Source: Arion vulgaris
Taxonomy: Eukaryota > Mollusca > Gastropoda > Stylommatophora > Arionidae
Direction of reading: 5' to 3'
Length of the DNA: 64,000 nt
NCBI GenBank assembly: GCA_020796225.1
Contig: CM036771.1
Span: 25,650,176-25,714,175, forward strand
In this document: positions 9,085 through 23,100 of the stretch, one piece after another
Numbering within the stretch: position 1 is the first letter of the stretch
Layout of the letters: every line of letters starts with the position of its first letter
Program-made: the position numbers and the translations under genes
The notes under the pieces: model-generated
The model's input: the letters and a program-made list of their open reading frames with translations, nothing else
Database searches by the model: none
What the model was told of the DNA's origin: nothing

Positions 9085-11014
9085 CAGTGTTTCCCAAAGT
9101 GGGCGCTGAAGCGTTCTAGGGGGGCGATAGTGGGTTCAGAAGAATTGGGGGTGTTCAGGCGATTAGGGGTCAGTGGCTCCTTAAAGAAGACATTATTAAT
9201 CAATATTTTAAAATGAATTATTTTCGTGATTTTGCGATTGAATAATCATTTAAAATTTGAATTCTGCATTGCAATTCCCCTATGCCCGTCTTACACGATC
9301 CATTTTTTCATCAATTTTCTATTCCATGAATATAATCATTTGAAAATTGACCACGTATTACAGAAATATATATCAATTTTCTATGTCAACGAGAAAATAG
9401 AGCATGTATATATGTGGGAATATATCCATTCCTTGATAAACAATAAGGCAACGGGTGACGACAACATTACTGCAGAAATGCTCAAAGTGGCTGATGATAC
9501 AACTATTAACCAGGTGCAAGAACTATTTAATAAAGTATGGGAAGAAGAAACTGTCCCAGATCAATGGAAAAAGGGAATAATTGTTAAGATCCCCCAAAAA
9601 GGTGATCTCAAAGATTGCAACAACGGGAGAGGGATCAGCCTATTATCAGCCATGACCAAGACTTTCTGCAAAATCATTCTTAATAGAATCAAAGGAGCAG
9701 TGGACACAACCCTGAGAGAAGAGCAAGCTGGTTTTAGACCTGAGAGAAGCTGCTTAGACCAAATAATTACCCTACGACTAATCTTGGAGGAACATATTGA
9801 GAAGCAACAACCACTTATACTAAATTTCATCGATTTTAAAAAGCCTTTGAAAAAGTCTACACAGAATCTCCCTGTAGAATATTCTGACATGCTATGGAAT
9901 ACCAGACAAAATAATAAACATTATTAAGAGCCGCTATGATGGTTCACAGTGTGCAGTTCGCACTGATGGTGGTTTATGGTTGCAACCGGAGTAAAACAAG
10001 GCTGTATTCTATCTCCGCTATTATTTGGAGTGGCCATTGACTGGGTGATGCGAAAATGTTGCAGGGGCGAAACTGGCATCGATTGGGTAGAAAATAGTCA
10101 ACTAGAAGATTTGGATTTTGCAGATGATATTGCCTTGTTAAGAAGAAACAATCAAGGTATGCAAAGAAAAACAGACAACTTGTCATCTATAGCATCAAAA
10201 GTTGGACTGCAGATAAACTAAGAAAAAACAAATATAATGAAGGCACCTATGGCAAGTAATGCAGATATCACCCTGGAATCTAAAATGATAAAAATAACAG
10301 AGCAGTTCACCTAATTAGGTAACAATTTTGATTGCACAGGAAATGTTAAAAAGAAATTATGATACGAATTGGCAAAGCAACATCAGCTTTTAAAAGTCTA
10401 AATAAAATATGGAACTGCAAATTATATTGTATTAAAACTAAATTACGAATTTTCAATTCAAATGTTGTATCAATCCTAACATATGCTAGGAGAGTTGGAA
10501 AATGACTAACGATATAGAAAGTAAGTTGAATGCATTTGAAAATAGATGTCTGCGAAAATGAATATAAAATGGAATGAATTCAGGAGAAGTGATGAAATCA
10601 GAGACATGTCTGGTCAACCACTAGTGACAACTGTTATAAGAAAGAGAAGATGGAGATATGTTGGACACACCTTGAGGAGAAATGATCAACGAATATCAAA
10701 GCAGGCATTGAAGTGGCATGCAAAGGTTCAAGAAAGAGAGGTCGACCTAAGGAGACCCTGAAACTAACTTTGCTGAGAGAGGCAAGAGGTATCGGTCTCA
10801 GTTCTATGGAGGAGATTGAGCGAGTTGCCCAGAATAGAGCGGTATGGAGAAGTTACTTGCAGGCTCTATGTAACGTATAACGGTACGAGAGGAATTATTA
10901 TTATTATATATGTGGGAGGGGGGCGTTGACAAACTGTTATAATGTGGAAGGGCGCGTTACAAAGTTTATGTTGTGCAAAGTGGGCGGTGGTCCGAAAAAG
11001 TTTGTTAATCTATG
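9085..11014 (+). mobile_element. hAT-like non-autonomous DNA element, split by a LINE
   Basis: The left end is CAGTGTTTCCCAAAGTGGGC. The right end, read inward on the minus strand, is CATAGATTAACAAACTTTTT followed by CGGACCACCGCCCACTTTG, the usual hAT terminal style. CTGTAGAT occurs directly outside both ends (9077-9084 and 11015-11022), an 8-bp target-site duplication as made by hAT transposases. No transposase was seen. The element's own DNA is 9085-9419 and 10905-11014; the middle is LINE-A. Confidence 0.8.
9420..10904 (+). mobile_element. LINE-A copy 1 (RTE-like), 5' truncated
   Basis: A non-LTR reverse transcriptase relic: NKATGDDNITAEMLK, EEQAGFRPERSCLDQ, VKQGCILSPLLFGVAIDW, LDFADDIALL (catalytic FADD box) and a C-terminal KRRWRYVGHTLRRNDQRIS. 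It contains frameshifts, a small deletion at the GGxxD region near 9968, and stops near 10218 and 10312. It ends GGTACGAGAGGAATTATTATT, a short-tandem-repeat tail. TATATATGTGGGA flanks it at 9407-9419 and 10905-10917, a 13-bp target-site duplication. Confidence 0.9.
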
Positions 11015-11022
11015 CTGTAGAT

Positions 11023-11445
11023 TCACAACAGTTGACTTTCGATATTGAAATAAGCTTTAATCTGACGTCAAACATATTTATAAAAATTGAACGTAGTGAC
11101 ACGGATACAACACACTAGCTAACAAAGTCTTGGTCATGCGCCCGTTTGCCTGTCTCTTTGGCTATGTGTCTCGGAGTGCTACATTAGTTTCCAATTGACA
11201 TATAACTCTATTTTTAAGCTTAAAAAGTCTGGATAGTTACATTTCCTTCAGTACTTCACATTATGTTAGTTTGCAATAAAAGTCAATTTATGTTTGCATA
11301 AAATAGTGTGTCATTCATCAGATTTTTTGTTTTGTAAGTTAAGAAATCTATAGCTTTATTTGCACTTATACATGCGGGGTTGAAAATGTGTTACAAAATT
11401 AATTCGACCATAGTATGTGTATATTTTAACGCGGTAGTTAATTGG
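11023..11445. other. Intronic DNA, nothing recognised
   Basis: No tandem array, LINE motif or SINE head was seen. It is part of intron 1 of CHSY. Confidence 0.4.
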
Positions 11446-11690
11446 GGCGTATGTGGCTTAGCGATAGTCAGCTCGATCACAACAAAAGAGTACCTGGTTC
11501 AAACACCGCGGCGCGCACTTTGGAAGCAAATTTGTTCCCATGGATTTTTATCTAGAGTAAAATAGACCCAACCGTTCAGAAAGCAATGGAAAAGTACTGA
11601 ACGTATAAGTGGTGCCTAGAAAAACTACGACTCGTTTACTGTATGTGATTGATGGTGACGTCATGTGAAGGATATGCCCCACGGTTTTCA
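11446..11690 (+). mobile_element. SINE-2 copy
   Basis: The tRNA-like head (ATGTGGCTTAGCGATAG as A box region; GGTTCAAACACC as B box) runs into TTTGGAAGCAAATTTG, CAACCGTTCAGAAAGCAATG, CTGAACGTATAAGTGGTGCC and a tail GAAGGATATGCC. The same order is seen at 30505-30760 and 34095-34330 in inverted orientation. Confidence 0.85.
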
Positions 11691-11704
11691 ATATTAGTTA
11701 ATAA

Positions 11705-14700
11705 GTCATGTGTTCTATACATAAACTAATCTTACATTTATAACTTTTCTCTATGAGATATCAAGTGTGTATTCTATACACAAACTAATCTTACATTTAT
11801 AACTTTTCTCTATGAGATATCAAGGGTGTATTCTATACACAAACTAATCTTACATTTATAACTTTTCTCTATGAGATATCAAGCGTGTATTCTATACACA
11901 AACTAATCTACATTTATAAAATTTTTTTCATGGATATCATGATTTACACAAACTAATTTATTTATAACTTTTCCATAAATTTAAGGGTTTAAAAAAACTT
12001 TCAATTTTTTTAAATTTCAATGACATACACAAAATAATCTCATTTTTCTTTTTCTAGATATCAGGGATTCTATAAAAAACTTCAAATTTTTAACTTTTTT
12101 ATATATCGGGTTTTTTCATACACAAACTTTCAATTTTTCCAGAGATTCTATTCATACCATTTTTTTATAATTTTCTCTATTTAAAAATTTTTCTTGGAAA
12201 TTTTTTATTTTATACAAAATAATTTTTAAATTTTTAACTTTTCTATGAGATTCATGTATTCTAACACAAACACATTTATAACTTTTTCATGAGATACAGT
12301 GTTTCTATAACCAAATTAATCTTTTTATAAAATTTTATGAGATTATGGTATTCTATCACAAACAATCTTAAATTTTACTTTTCCATGAATTAGTGATTCT
12401 ATACACAAACAAACTACATTTTAACTTTTTCAAGTTTTTATTTCTAAAACTTTTTACATTTTAATTTTTCAGAGACAATGTACTTACACAAATTCCATTT
12501 ATAATTTTTCAGAATTCATTTTTCTACACAAACAATCTTTATTTTAACTTTTTTTAGAGAAAGTCAGTTTTATACACAAAATAATTTTTAAATTTATAAT
12601 TTTCTCTAAGAGATATTGTATTCATACACAAATTTTTTTTTATAATTTTTCTAGTTCAATTTTTTTTAAATACACATTTAAACCCCCCATGAGATCAGGT
12701 TTAAAAAATAATCTAAATTTTTTAAAACTTTTTCTTGGGAAACAAGGGGTATTTATACACAAAGTCCTTTTTCTTTTTAAAAACAGCCTTTTTTTTAGAG
12801 ATTCAAGGTGTATTTATACACATCTCTACATTTATAACTTTTCATGAGACAAGGGTATTTTTACAAAAAATTTTACATTTATCCCCTTTTCTTTTGAGAA
12901 TTATTCTATACACAAACTTTCTTTATATTTAGAGATTCAGTGATTTATACACAAATTCTTTTATAACTTTTCTAGATTCAGGATTTTATACACTTTCAAA
13001 AATTTTTTTTTCCATGGGTATCAGTGTTTTATACACAAAATTTTTAATTTTCCCCAAAAAAATTTAAAAAATTTTTCTAGAATCATGGATTTATACACAA
13101 ATTTTTAAATTTTTAATTTTTTTCATGAGATATCAAGTGTTTCTTTTAAAAAATTCTTTATTTTTTAATTTTCTTATGGGTGTAAAGGGTTTTACACAAT
13201 AATCTAAATTTTTTTCCATGAGTCAAGGGGGTTTTTATACACACTTCTTTTTAAAATTTTTTATGATTCAAATGTTATTCTATACACAAACCCAATTCAT
13301 TTTAAAATTTTCATGAGATTTAAGTGTAATTTACAAAGTTTTCATTTTAAATTTTCCCAAAAAAGGACCAAACTTTTCAGCACTTTTTTTCTGGTTCATG
13401 TTTTTTACACATAAAACTTTTATAAATTTTTTTAAAATAATGATTCATACAAAATTCAATTTTATTTCCCTGAGACAAGGTTTTTATACAAACCCTTTAA
13501 ACTTTTTCTTATGAGAGTCAATGGTTTCTTACACAAACTAACTTTTTAACTTTTTTTTATCAATGTATTTATACAAACAATTTTAAATTTTTAATTTTTA
13601 GAATAAAGGGGTATTCTAAACATTAATTCAGATTTATAACCTCATATCATTTTTCTCCAAATTTTCAAAATTATACTTTTTTTAAGTGTACAACACATCT
13701 GTTATTTACCTTTCATGAGATTCAAGGCCAAAAGGGTTATTTTTCATACAAAATTTTACATTTTAATTTTTTTAAAATTGATTTTATCCCTTATCTTTTC
13801 ATGAGATGTCTGTTTTAAAACAAATTTCTTTAAATTTTTAACTTTCATGAGATATCAAAGGGTTTCTATACAAAATTGGTCTAATTTTAATTTTTATGAA
13901 TTAAAGTGTATTCTATACACATTAAATTACATTTTAACTTTTCATGAATTCAGCTTATAAAAATTTCCATTTTAAATTTTCATGAGATACAAGTGTTTTA
14001 TACAACCAATTAAATTTATAATTTTTTTATGAGATGTCATTATTCTAACACAAAAATTTCTTTTTTTTTTTATAATTTTTGTATTTTATACAAAATTTTT
14101 TAAAAACTTTTTTTGTCAAGTGATTTTATAAAAACCCTCACATTTAACTTTTTTCTGAGAATTCGGGTATTTAAAAAATTTCATTTTATAATTTTTTTGA
14201 ATCAGGGGATTCTATACCAAATTTTAAATTTTTAAATTTTTTCTGGTGGGGTTTTTCTATTAAAAATTTAATTTTAAATTTTCCTGGTTATGTATTCATA
14301 AAAATCTCTAATTTATCCTTTCATGAGATTTAAAGGGGTTTACACAAATTTCACATTTAAAATTTTTTCTATAATTAAGGGACCCCTACACAAAAACCCC
14401 CATTTTAAAATTTTTTTATGAGATTATTTATTTTACACTTTTTTTTATAAATTTTTTTCATGAGATATTTATGGAAACAAAAAAATTAAATTTTTAACTT
14501 TTCTGGAAAATTTAAGGTTTTTTAAAAATACCCCCAATTTATTTTTTTCATGAGATTTCAAGGGTATTATACACAAATTTCTACATTTATAACTTTTCAA
14601 GAATTTAAGGGGTATTCTATACACAAACCAAACTTCATTTATAATTTTTTTGAGACAAATGTGATTTATCCAAAAAACAATTTATAACTTTTCATGAGAT

Positions 14701-17168
14701 TTAAGTGTGTATTCTAACACAAACTAATCTTTTCATTTATAACTTTTTCAAAACAAAGTGTATTCTTTCACAAAAAATCTACATTTAAATTTTTCTGAAT
14801 TCAAATTATTCTTCCAAAAAATCTTACATTTATAACTTTTCTCTATAGTTCAAAGGATTCTATACAAACTAATCTTTAACATTTATAACTTTTCTTATGA
14901 GATCCAATTTTATTCTATACACAAACTAATCTTTACATTTATAACTTTTCTATGAGATTAAGTGTGTATTCTATACACAAACTTCTTTCATTTATAACTT
15001 TTCTGAGATGCATGTATTCTATACACAAACTAATTACATTTATAACTTTTCTTAGATTAATGTTTTCATACACAAACTAATCTACATTTATAACTTTCCA
15101 TGAGATATCGGTATTTATACACAAACTTTCTTACATTTAAACTTTTCATGAGATGGCGTATTCTATACACAAACTAATCTTTATTATAACTTTTCTCTAT
15201 GAGATATCCCGCGTATTCTATACACAACTAATCTTACATTTATACTTTTCATGAGATATCAGTGTATTCTATACACAACTAATCTTACATTTATACTTTT
15301 CTTATGAGATTCAAGTGTATTCATACACAATATTACATTTATAACTTTTTATGGATATCAATTGTATTCTATAAAAACTGTAATCTTACATTTATAACTT
15401 TTCATGAGATATCAGCGTGTATTCTATACACAACCAATCTTACATTTATAACTTTTCTATGAGATTCATAGTGTATCTATACACAAACACTAATTTACAC
15501 TTTTCTCTATGAGATGATATGTGTATTCTATACACAAACTAATCTACATTTATAACTTTTCTTCATGAGATAGTCAAGGTGTATTCTATACAACAATCTG
15601 TTACATTTATAACTTTTTCTATGAGATTCAAGTGTGTATTCTATACACAAATTTCTTACATTTAACTTTTCTCTATGAGATCAAGGTGTATTCTATACAC
15701 AAACTAATCTACATTATAACTTTCTCTAGAGATATCAAGTGTATTCTATACACAACTAATCTACATTTATAACTTTTCTTCATGAGATGTCAATGGTATT
15801 CTATACAAATATCTACATTTATACTTTTTCTATGAGATATCAAGGTTATTCTATACACATAATCTTACATTTATAACTTTTCTCCTGAGATTCAGGGGAT
15901 TCTTACAAACTAAACAATTTTAAAATTTTTTCTAGGATGTCAAGTGTATTTTACAACCAATCTTCATTTTAAATTTTTCCATGAGTTCAAGGGGTATTCT
16001 ATACACAAAATTCAATTTTAAATTTTTTTATGAGATTCATGTTTCATACACATTAATTTCATTTATAAATTTTTTATGAGATATAAAGGGATTTTTAAAC
16101 AACTAAACTTATTTATATTTTTCTGAGTCAAGGGGTTTTATAAAACTTTTCATTTTAACTTTTCTCTATGATGTCAATGTGTATTCTTAAAAATCTAATT
16201 TTTAACTTTTTCATGAGATTCATGTATTTTATACACAAACTTCTACATTTATACTTTCTTGAAGGTGTCATGTTTTATTTTACCAAGCCAAAAAATTTTT
16301 TAATTTTTTTAGAAAGGTATTTATACACGTCAATTATTTTTTTTTTAGAAACATGTATTTTTAAAAACACATTTTACTTTTTTTCTGAGAAAAAAATGAC
16401 CCTATAAATTTCAATTTAAATTTTTATGAAGTAATGGGGATTTATACACAAACTTTTTTGATTTTTTAAAATTTGGCTCTATAAACCCAAAATTAAATTT
16501 TTTAGAAGTCAAAGGTTTTTATAAAAACTAAACTCATTTAAAATTTATGAGAACCAAAGGGGATTCTTTCACAAATTTTAAATAAATTTTTGAATGTTTG
16601 GTTATACAAAACATTCATTTAAAAATTTTTAGAGATGCTGTGTATAAAAAACAATTTTACTTTTTATAGAAAAAGGTTTTTTAACCAAAAAATTTTTAAT
16701 TTTTAAATTTTCCCTTGGGGCTTATTCTAAAATAAAATTAAATTAATTTTTGAGTCAATGCTCCATAAAAATAAAATTAAAATTTAAAACTTTTCTTTAT
16801 GAAAATTCAAAGTGGAAAATTTATAACCTTTCATTTAAATTTTTATGAGAAACTGGTATTTATACACTTTCTTTAAATTTATGAGATTAAATTTTTTTAA
16901 AAACTAATCCATAAATTTATGAGAATTTGGATTTTACACAAATTGTCTCATTTATTTTAGAAAGGGAAAAATTCACATTTTTTAATCTTTTAGAGATGCA
17001 AGTGTGACTTTTCCAGCAAATTCATTTTTTTAATTTTTTTGAAAATTAAAGGGTAAATCACCCACCCAAAAAATTTGGGCTTTTGAACATCATTTTAAAA
17101 AATTTAAATTAATTTTTGATGTCAAATGAAAATTTATAAAAATTTAATTAAATTTTTTTAGAATCATG
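11705..17168 (+). repeat. 59-bp satellite, block 1 (forward)
   Basis: The unit is 59 bp, clearest at 11761-11940 and 14880-15880, with signatures GTGTATTCTATACACAAACT and TTACATTTATAACTTTTCTC and TATGAGATATCAAG. Each unit contains the dyad GTGTAT-TCT-ATACAC. Copies between 12000-14500 and 16000-17160 are very degraded, with missing bases and stretched T and A runs. It lies wholly inside CHSY intron 1. Confidence 0.95.
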
Positions 17169-20100
17169 AACTCATAAAAAATTATAAATGTAATTAGTTT
17201 GTGTATAGAATACACCCTTTAATCTCATAGAGAAAAGTTATAAATGTAAAATTGGTTTTGTATAGAATACACTGACATCTCATAGAAAAAGTTATAAATG
17301 TAGATAGTTTGGTTTTAGAATACAACTTGATATCTCATAAAAGAAAAGTGTATTAAATGTTGAGAAATTAGATTTGTGTATAAATACACTTGAATCTCAT
17401 GAGAAAAGTTATAAATGTAAAATTAGTTTGTGTAAGAATACACACTTGATATCTCATAAGAAAAGTTAAAATGTGAATTGGGTTTTTGTATAGAATACCA
17501 CTTGACATCTCATAGAGAAAAGTTATAAATGTAAAAAGTTTTTGTATAGAATAAAACTTGATCTCATGAAAAGTTATAAATGTAAAATTAGTTTGTGTAT
17601 AGAATACACTTTACATCTCATAGAAAAATTATAAATGTAGATAGTTTGTGTATAGAATACACATTGACATCTCATGGAAAAGTTATAAATGTAAAATAAT
17701 TTGTGTATAAAAAATACACTTGACATCTCATGGGAAAATTATAAATGTAGATTAGTTTTTGTTTGAATACCATGCTTCATGAAAAAGGTAAAAGGAAGAT
17801 TTGTGTAGAATACGCTGATGTCTCATGGGAAAAGTAAAATGAAGATTCAGCCAACTGTGATAGAATACCATTTACATCTCATGAAAAAAGTTATAAATGT
17901 AATTTGTTTGTGTATAAATCACACTTGATATCTCATGAGAAAAGTGATAAATGTAAAATTAGTTTGTGATAGAATACACCTTGACATCTCATAAGAAGTA
18001 TAATGTAAATTATTTGTGTATAGAATACACATGAATCTAAGAAAAGTTATAAATGTAAGATTGGTGTGATAGAATACCATTGATCTCATGAAAAATTATA
18101 AATGTAAGATTAGTTTGTATAGAATACACCTTGACATCTCATAGAGAAAAGTTATAAATTTAATTAGTTTTTGTATAGAATACACCTTGAATCTCATAGA
18201 GAAAAGTTATAATGTAAGATTAGTTTTGTATAGAATACCTGACTCATGAAAAATTTTAAATGTAGATTGGATTGTATAAAGAGCCAACTCATGAGAAAAG
18301 TTATAAATGAAGATTTGTATAAATACATTTAATCTCAAAGAAAAATTATAAATTGAAATTTTGTATGAAAGCTGATATCTCATAGAGAAAAATTAAAATT
18401 AAATTTGTGTATAGAATAACGCATTAAGAGAAAAGTTTTAAAAAAGTAATTAGTTTGTGTATAGAATACAGAATCTCATGAAAAAAAAATTGGATTAGTT
18501 TGGTTGAATAACCTGAATCTTCAGAAAAATTATAAAAGTAGAAGTTTGTGTAAAATACCTTTAATCTCGGAAAATATAAATGTAGAAGCTTTTTATAAAA
18601 CACTTGAATCTCATGGAAAAGTTATAAATGTAGAAGTTTTTGTAAAATGCTGAATCTCATAAGAAAAAAGTTATAAATTTTAAAAAAGTTTGTGGTTTAA
18701 AAACATTTAATTAAGAAAAGTTATAAATGTAATTGTTTATGAAAAAACTTGACTCTCATGAAAGTTTTAAATGGAAGTTTTTGTATAGAAATAAAATCTC
18801 AGAGTTTAAATGGAAGTTTGTGTATAGAATCACTTGAATCTCATGGAAAAAATTATAAATGAATTGTTTGTTTCCCCCTTAATCTCATGGGAAAAATTAA
18901 AATTAAAAAAGGTGTATAGAATAACTTATATTTATAAAAAAGAAAAAAGAAGTTTGTGTAGAAACCTTGACTCTCATAGAAAAGAAAATGTAAAAAATTT
19001 GAAATCACCTTGATAAGAAAAGTTAAAATAAGAAGTTTTGTATGAAAAAATTCTCATGAAAAATAAAATTAAAATTATTTGTGATGGGTCACCCTTAATC
19101 ATAGAGAAAAAATATAAAATTAAGAAATTTTTTTTTAAAATACACGCTTATATTAAAAGTAAAATGTAAAAAGTTTTTGTATAGAATACCCCCTTCATAG
19201 AGAAAAAGTTATAAATGTGGGAAATTTTGTATGAAACACTTTAATTTTCATAGAGAAAGTTATAAATGTAATTATTTGTGTAAAATACACCTTGAATCTC
19301 ATAAGAAAATTTAAATTGTTTGTGTTTGAATAACAAATTCATGAAAAAGTTTAAAAAGGGTTTTGTATGGGCCCCCTTTATTTCATGGAAAAAATTATAA
19401 ATTAATTAGTTTGTGTTGAAAAACCTTGAATCTCATGGAAAAATATAAATGTGATTATTTTGATAAAACCACTTGAAACTCATGGGGAAAAATTAAAAAT
19501 TAGAAATTGTGATAGAATACAGCAGAGAAATTATAAATTAAAGTTTGTGTATAGAATAAAACCTTTTCATGAAAAAAGATAAAAGATTAAATTTTTTAAG
19601 AATACACGCGAATCTCAGAAAAAGTTTAAATGTAGATTGTTTTTGTTAAAACCCCTTTTAATCTCATGAAAAAGTTATAAATTAAAAATTGCTTATTTTA
19701 AAATACACTTTAATCTAAGAGAAAAGTTATAAATTGGAAGTTTTTGGGATAGAATCAATGAATCTCATGAAAAATTATAAATTAGAGGTTTTTGTTTAAA
19801 AAACTTGACATCTCATAAAAAATTATAAATGGGGTATTTGTTAAGAATCACCCGTTTCAGAAAAAGAAAATGTAGAAGTGTGTATAGAATACCCTTTGAT
19901 TCGAAAAATTAAAATAAAAAGTTTGTGTATGAAACCACTTAATCTCATGGGGAAAATATAAATGTAAGAAAGGTAAAATCCTGAAACTCATAAGAAAAAT
20001 TCAAATGTTAGTTTGTTAAAAAAACCTTTATTCTCAAAGGGGAAAAATTATAAATGTAGAAATTTGTGAAAAAATTTAAATTCATGAAAAAAATGTAAAT

Positions 20101-23100
20101 GGGTTTTTATAGAAAACGCATAAAAGGAAAAATGTAAAGTTAGTTTTTGTATAGAATCCACTTGACATCTCATAAGAAAAAGGAAATAAATAAAAATAGT
20201 TGATAGAATAAAATTTAATCTCAGGAAAAAGTTATAAATGTAGATATTTTTTATAGAAACACCTTTAATTTTCAGAAAAGTTATAAATAAAATTAGTTTG
20301 TGTATGAAACCACGCTTAAGAAAAATTAAAAATGTAGATTAATTTGTTGTAAGGGGATTTATGAAAAAAATAAATGTGGGATAAAGTTTATTATAAAAGG
20401 AAAGGAAACAACCCAGAAAAGTTTAAAATTAAAAATTGTGTGTATAGAATCACTTGACATCTCATAAGAAAAAATTTAAATGGGAATTTGATAGAATCCT
20501 TTATATCTAAGAAAATTTAAATGTAATTATTTGTGAAACTTAACTATAAAAAAAGATAAAAAAGATTTGTGTATAAATACACTTTAAAACTCAAGTTTAA
20601 ATTTTGATTTTTTGAAAACACTGTATCTCAAAGAAAAGTTATAAAGTAAGATTTTGTAAAAAACTTAATCCAAGGGAAAAATTATAAATGTAAATTAGTT
20701 TGTGTATGAATAAAAATTAATCTCATGAAAAGTTTAAAAAGTAAAATTGGGGTATAAAAACATTAATCATGAAAAAGTTAAAATGTTGAAAAAATTTTTG
20801 TATAGAATAACCTTCCAAGAAAAGTTATAAATTAAAAAGTTTTTTTAAAAAAGTCTAAGAAAAGTTATAAATGTAGTAATTTTTTATAGTTACATGAATC
20901 TCATAAAGAAAAATTATAAATGTAAGATTAAAATTTTGTATAGAATACACCCCTTTAAATTTATAAGAAAATATAAATAAAAGTTTTTGTATAAATTCCT
21001 TGAATCTCATGAAAAGGTTATAAAATTAGATTAGTTTTTTATAGGGAAAAAAAAAACTTTGGAGAAAAGTTATAAAAATTAATTAGTTTTTTTAGAATAC
21101 ACCTTTATCTCAAGAAAAATAAATTGATTATTTGTATGAATCCCCCTTTTCATGAAAAAAAAGGATAAAATTAAATTTTTTTTAAAATACCCTGAAACTC
21201 AAAAGAAAAAAAGTTATAAAATTTGTGTATAGAATACAGAATTTATGAAAAGTATAAATTAAAAGTTTTGTATAGAATAAGCTTATTATGAAAAAATTAT
21301 AAAATGAATATGTGTATAGAATCATTAATCTCATGGAAAAAAATGAAAAATTTTTTTTGCCAGGAAAGTTATAAAAGGAAGGGTTAAAAGCCCAAAATCT
21401 CATAAGAAAAATTAAAATTAAAAATTGTTTTGTATGAAATTTAAAATGTTTTCATAGAAAAAATTAAAATGTAAAAAGTTTTGTATGAAAAAAAACCTGA
21501 ATCCTAAAAAAGTTATAAATTAAGAATTTAAATTTTTACACTTGAATCTAAAAAAAATTATAAAAAAGAAGGTTTTTTATAAAAACTTTAATTCATGGAA
21601 AAATTATAAATGTAAAATTTTTGTAAAATAAAGAACTTTTTTTTAAATCCTTTTTGGGGAAAATTATAAATGAGAAGTGTGTATAAAAAACCCTTTCTCA
21701 TGGGAAAAAAAAAATGTAAAAAACTTGTATAAAACACCTGAATCCATGGGAAAAATTAAAAAAGATTATTTGTGTTAGAATACACCTTAATCTCGGAAAT
21801 ATAAAAGATTGTTTTGTATAGAATACACTTAATCATAAGAAAAAGGGGATAAATGTAGAAGTTTTGTTATAGAATACTTTAATCTCATGAAAAGTTATAA
21901 ATAGAAGTTTTTGTATAGAATACCCTTGACATCTCAAAAAAAAAAGAAAATTTTTAAAATAAAAAGGGAAATTTGTTTTTATAGAATACACCTAATTCAT
22001 GGGAAAAATTTAAATGTAGAATTTGTGTATGAATAACCCTGACATTTATGGAAAAAATTTTAAAAGTGTTTGTTTTTATGGGGAAATTTGATATCTATGA
22101 AAAATTATAAATTAAAAATTGTTTTTATAAATACCATTTAATCTCTGGAAAAATAAATGAATTATTTTGATAAATACACTTGAACTATAGAAAAAAATTA
22201 TAAAAAAGATTAGTTTTTGTATAGAATACACCTTTAATTCATGAAAAATTATAAAAGAGAAATTTGTTTAATACACCCTTACATCTCTGGAAAAATAAAA
22301 TGTGAAGTTGTAAAATACACCTAAACTCATGAAAAGTTTTAAATGTAAAAATTATTTTTGTAGAATAAAACCGTATCTCATGGAAAAGTTATAAATAAAA
22401 TTAGTTTGTGTATAGAATACCTTTACATCTCAGAAAAATTATAAATGTAAAATTTTTGTTAAGAATACATGTATCTCATGAAAAGTTATAAATGTGAATT
22501 TGTGTAAGAATACACCTGAATCCTGGGAAAAGTTATAAAAAAAGGGGGTTTTTTGTATAAAATTTAAAAAGGAAAAACTCTAGAAAAGTTTTAAATTTAA
22601 AATTGGGTATAGAATCATTTAATCTATGGAAAAGGATAAAGTAAGATTAGTTTTTGTATAGAATCACTTCATGAAAAAAAATGAATTGTTTTTTATAAAT
22701 ATTTAATCTCAGAAAAAAGATAAATGGATTATTTGTGTATGGGCCCTGGAAAAATTATAAAAGTGAAATTTGGTTTTGAAAACACTTGAATTATGAGAAA
22801 ATTTTAAATGTAAAAGGTTTTAAATAAAATGAATCCAAAAAAAAAATTGTTGTGTATGAAACCCTTTTAATCTCATAAAAAAAATTAAAAAGTTTTGTTG
22901 AAAAAGTTGGGGAATAAATTATTGATGAAAAAAATTAAAAAAATTTAAATTAGAATTTGTGTATGAAAAACACCTTTAACCCCCATAGAAAAGTTTAAAT
23001 GAAATTGGGATAATACATGACATTTATGAAAATTTAAATGTAAAAAATTTTTTATAAATATGATCTCATGAAAAAGTTATAAAATTAGAAGTTTTTGTAT

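Noticed and set aside
9226..9420. N-terminal extension of the LINE-A open frame
   Set aside because: The target-site duplication at 9407-9419 shows this part belongs to the hAT-like element, so the frame continues there by chance.
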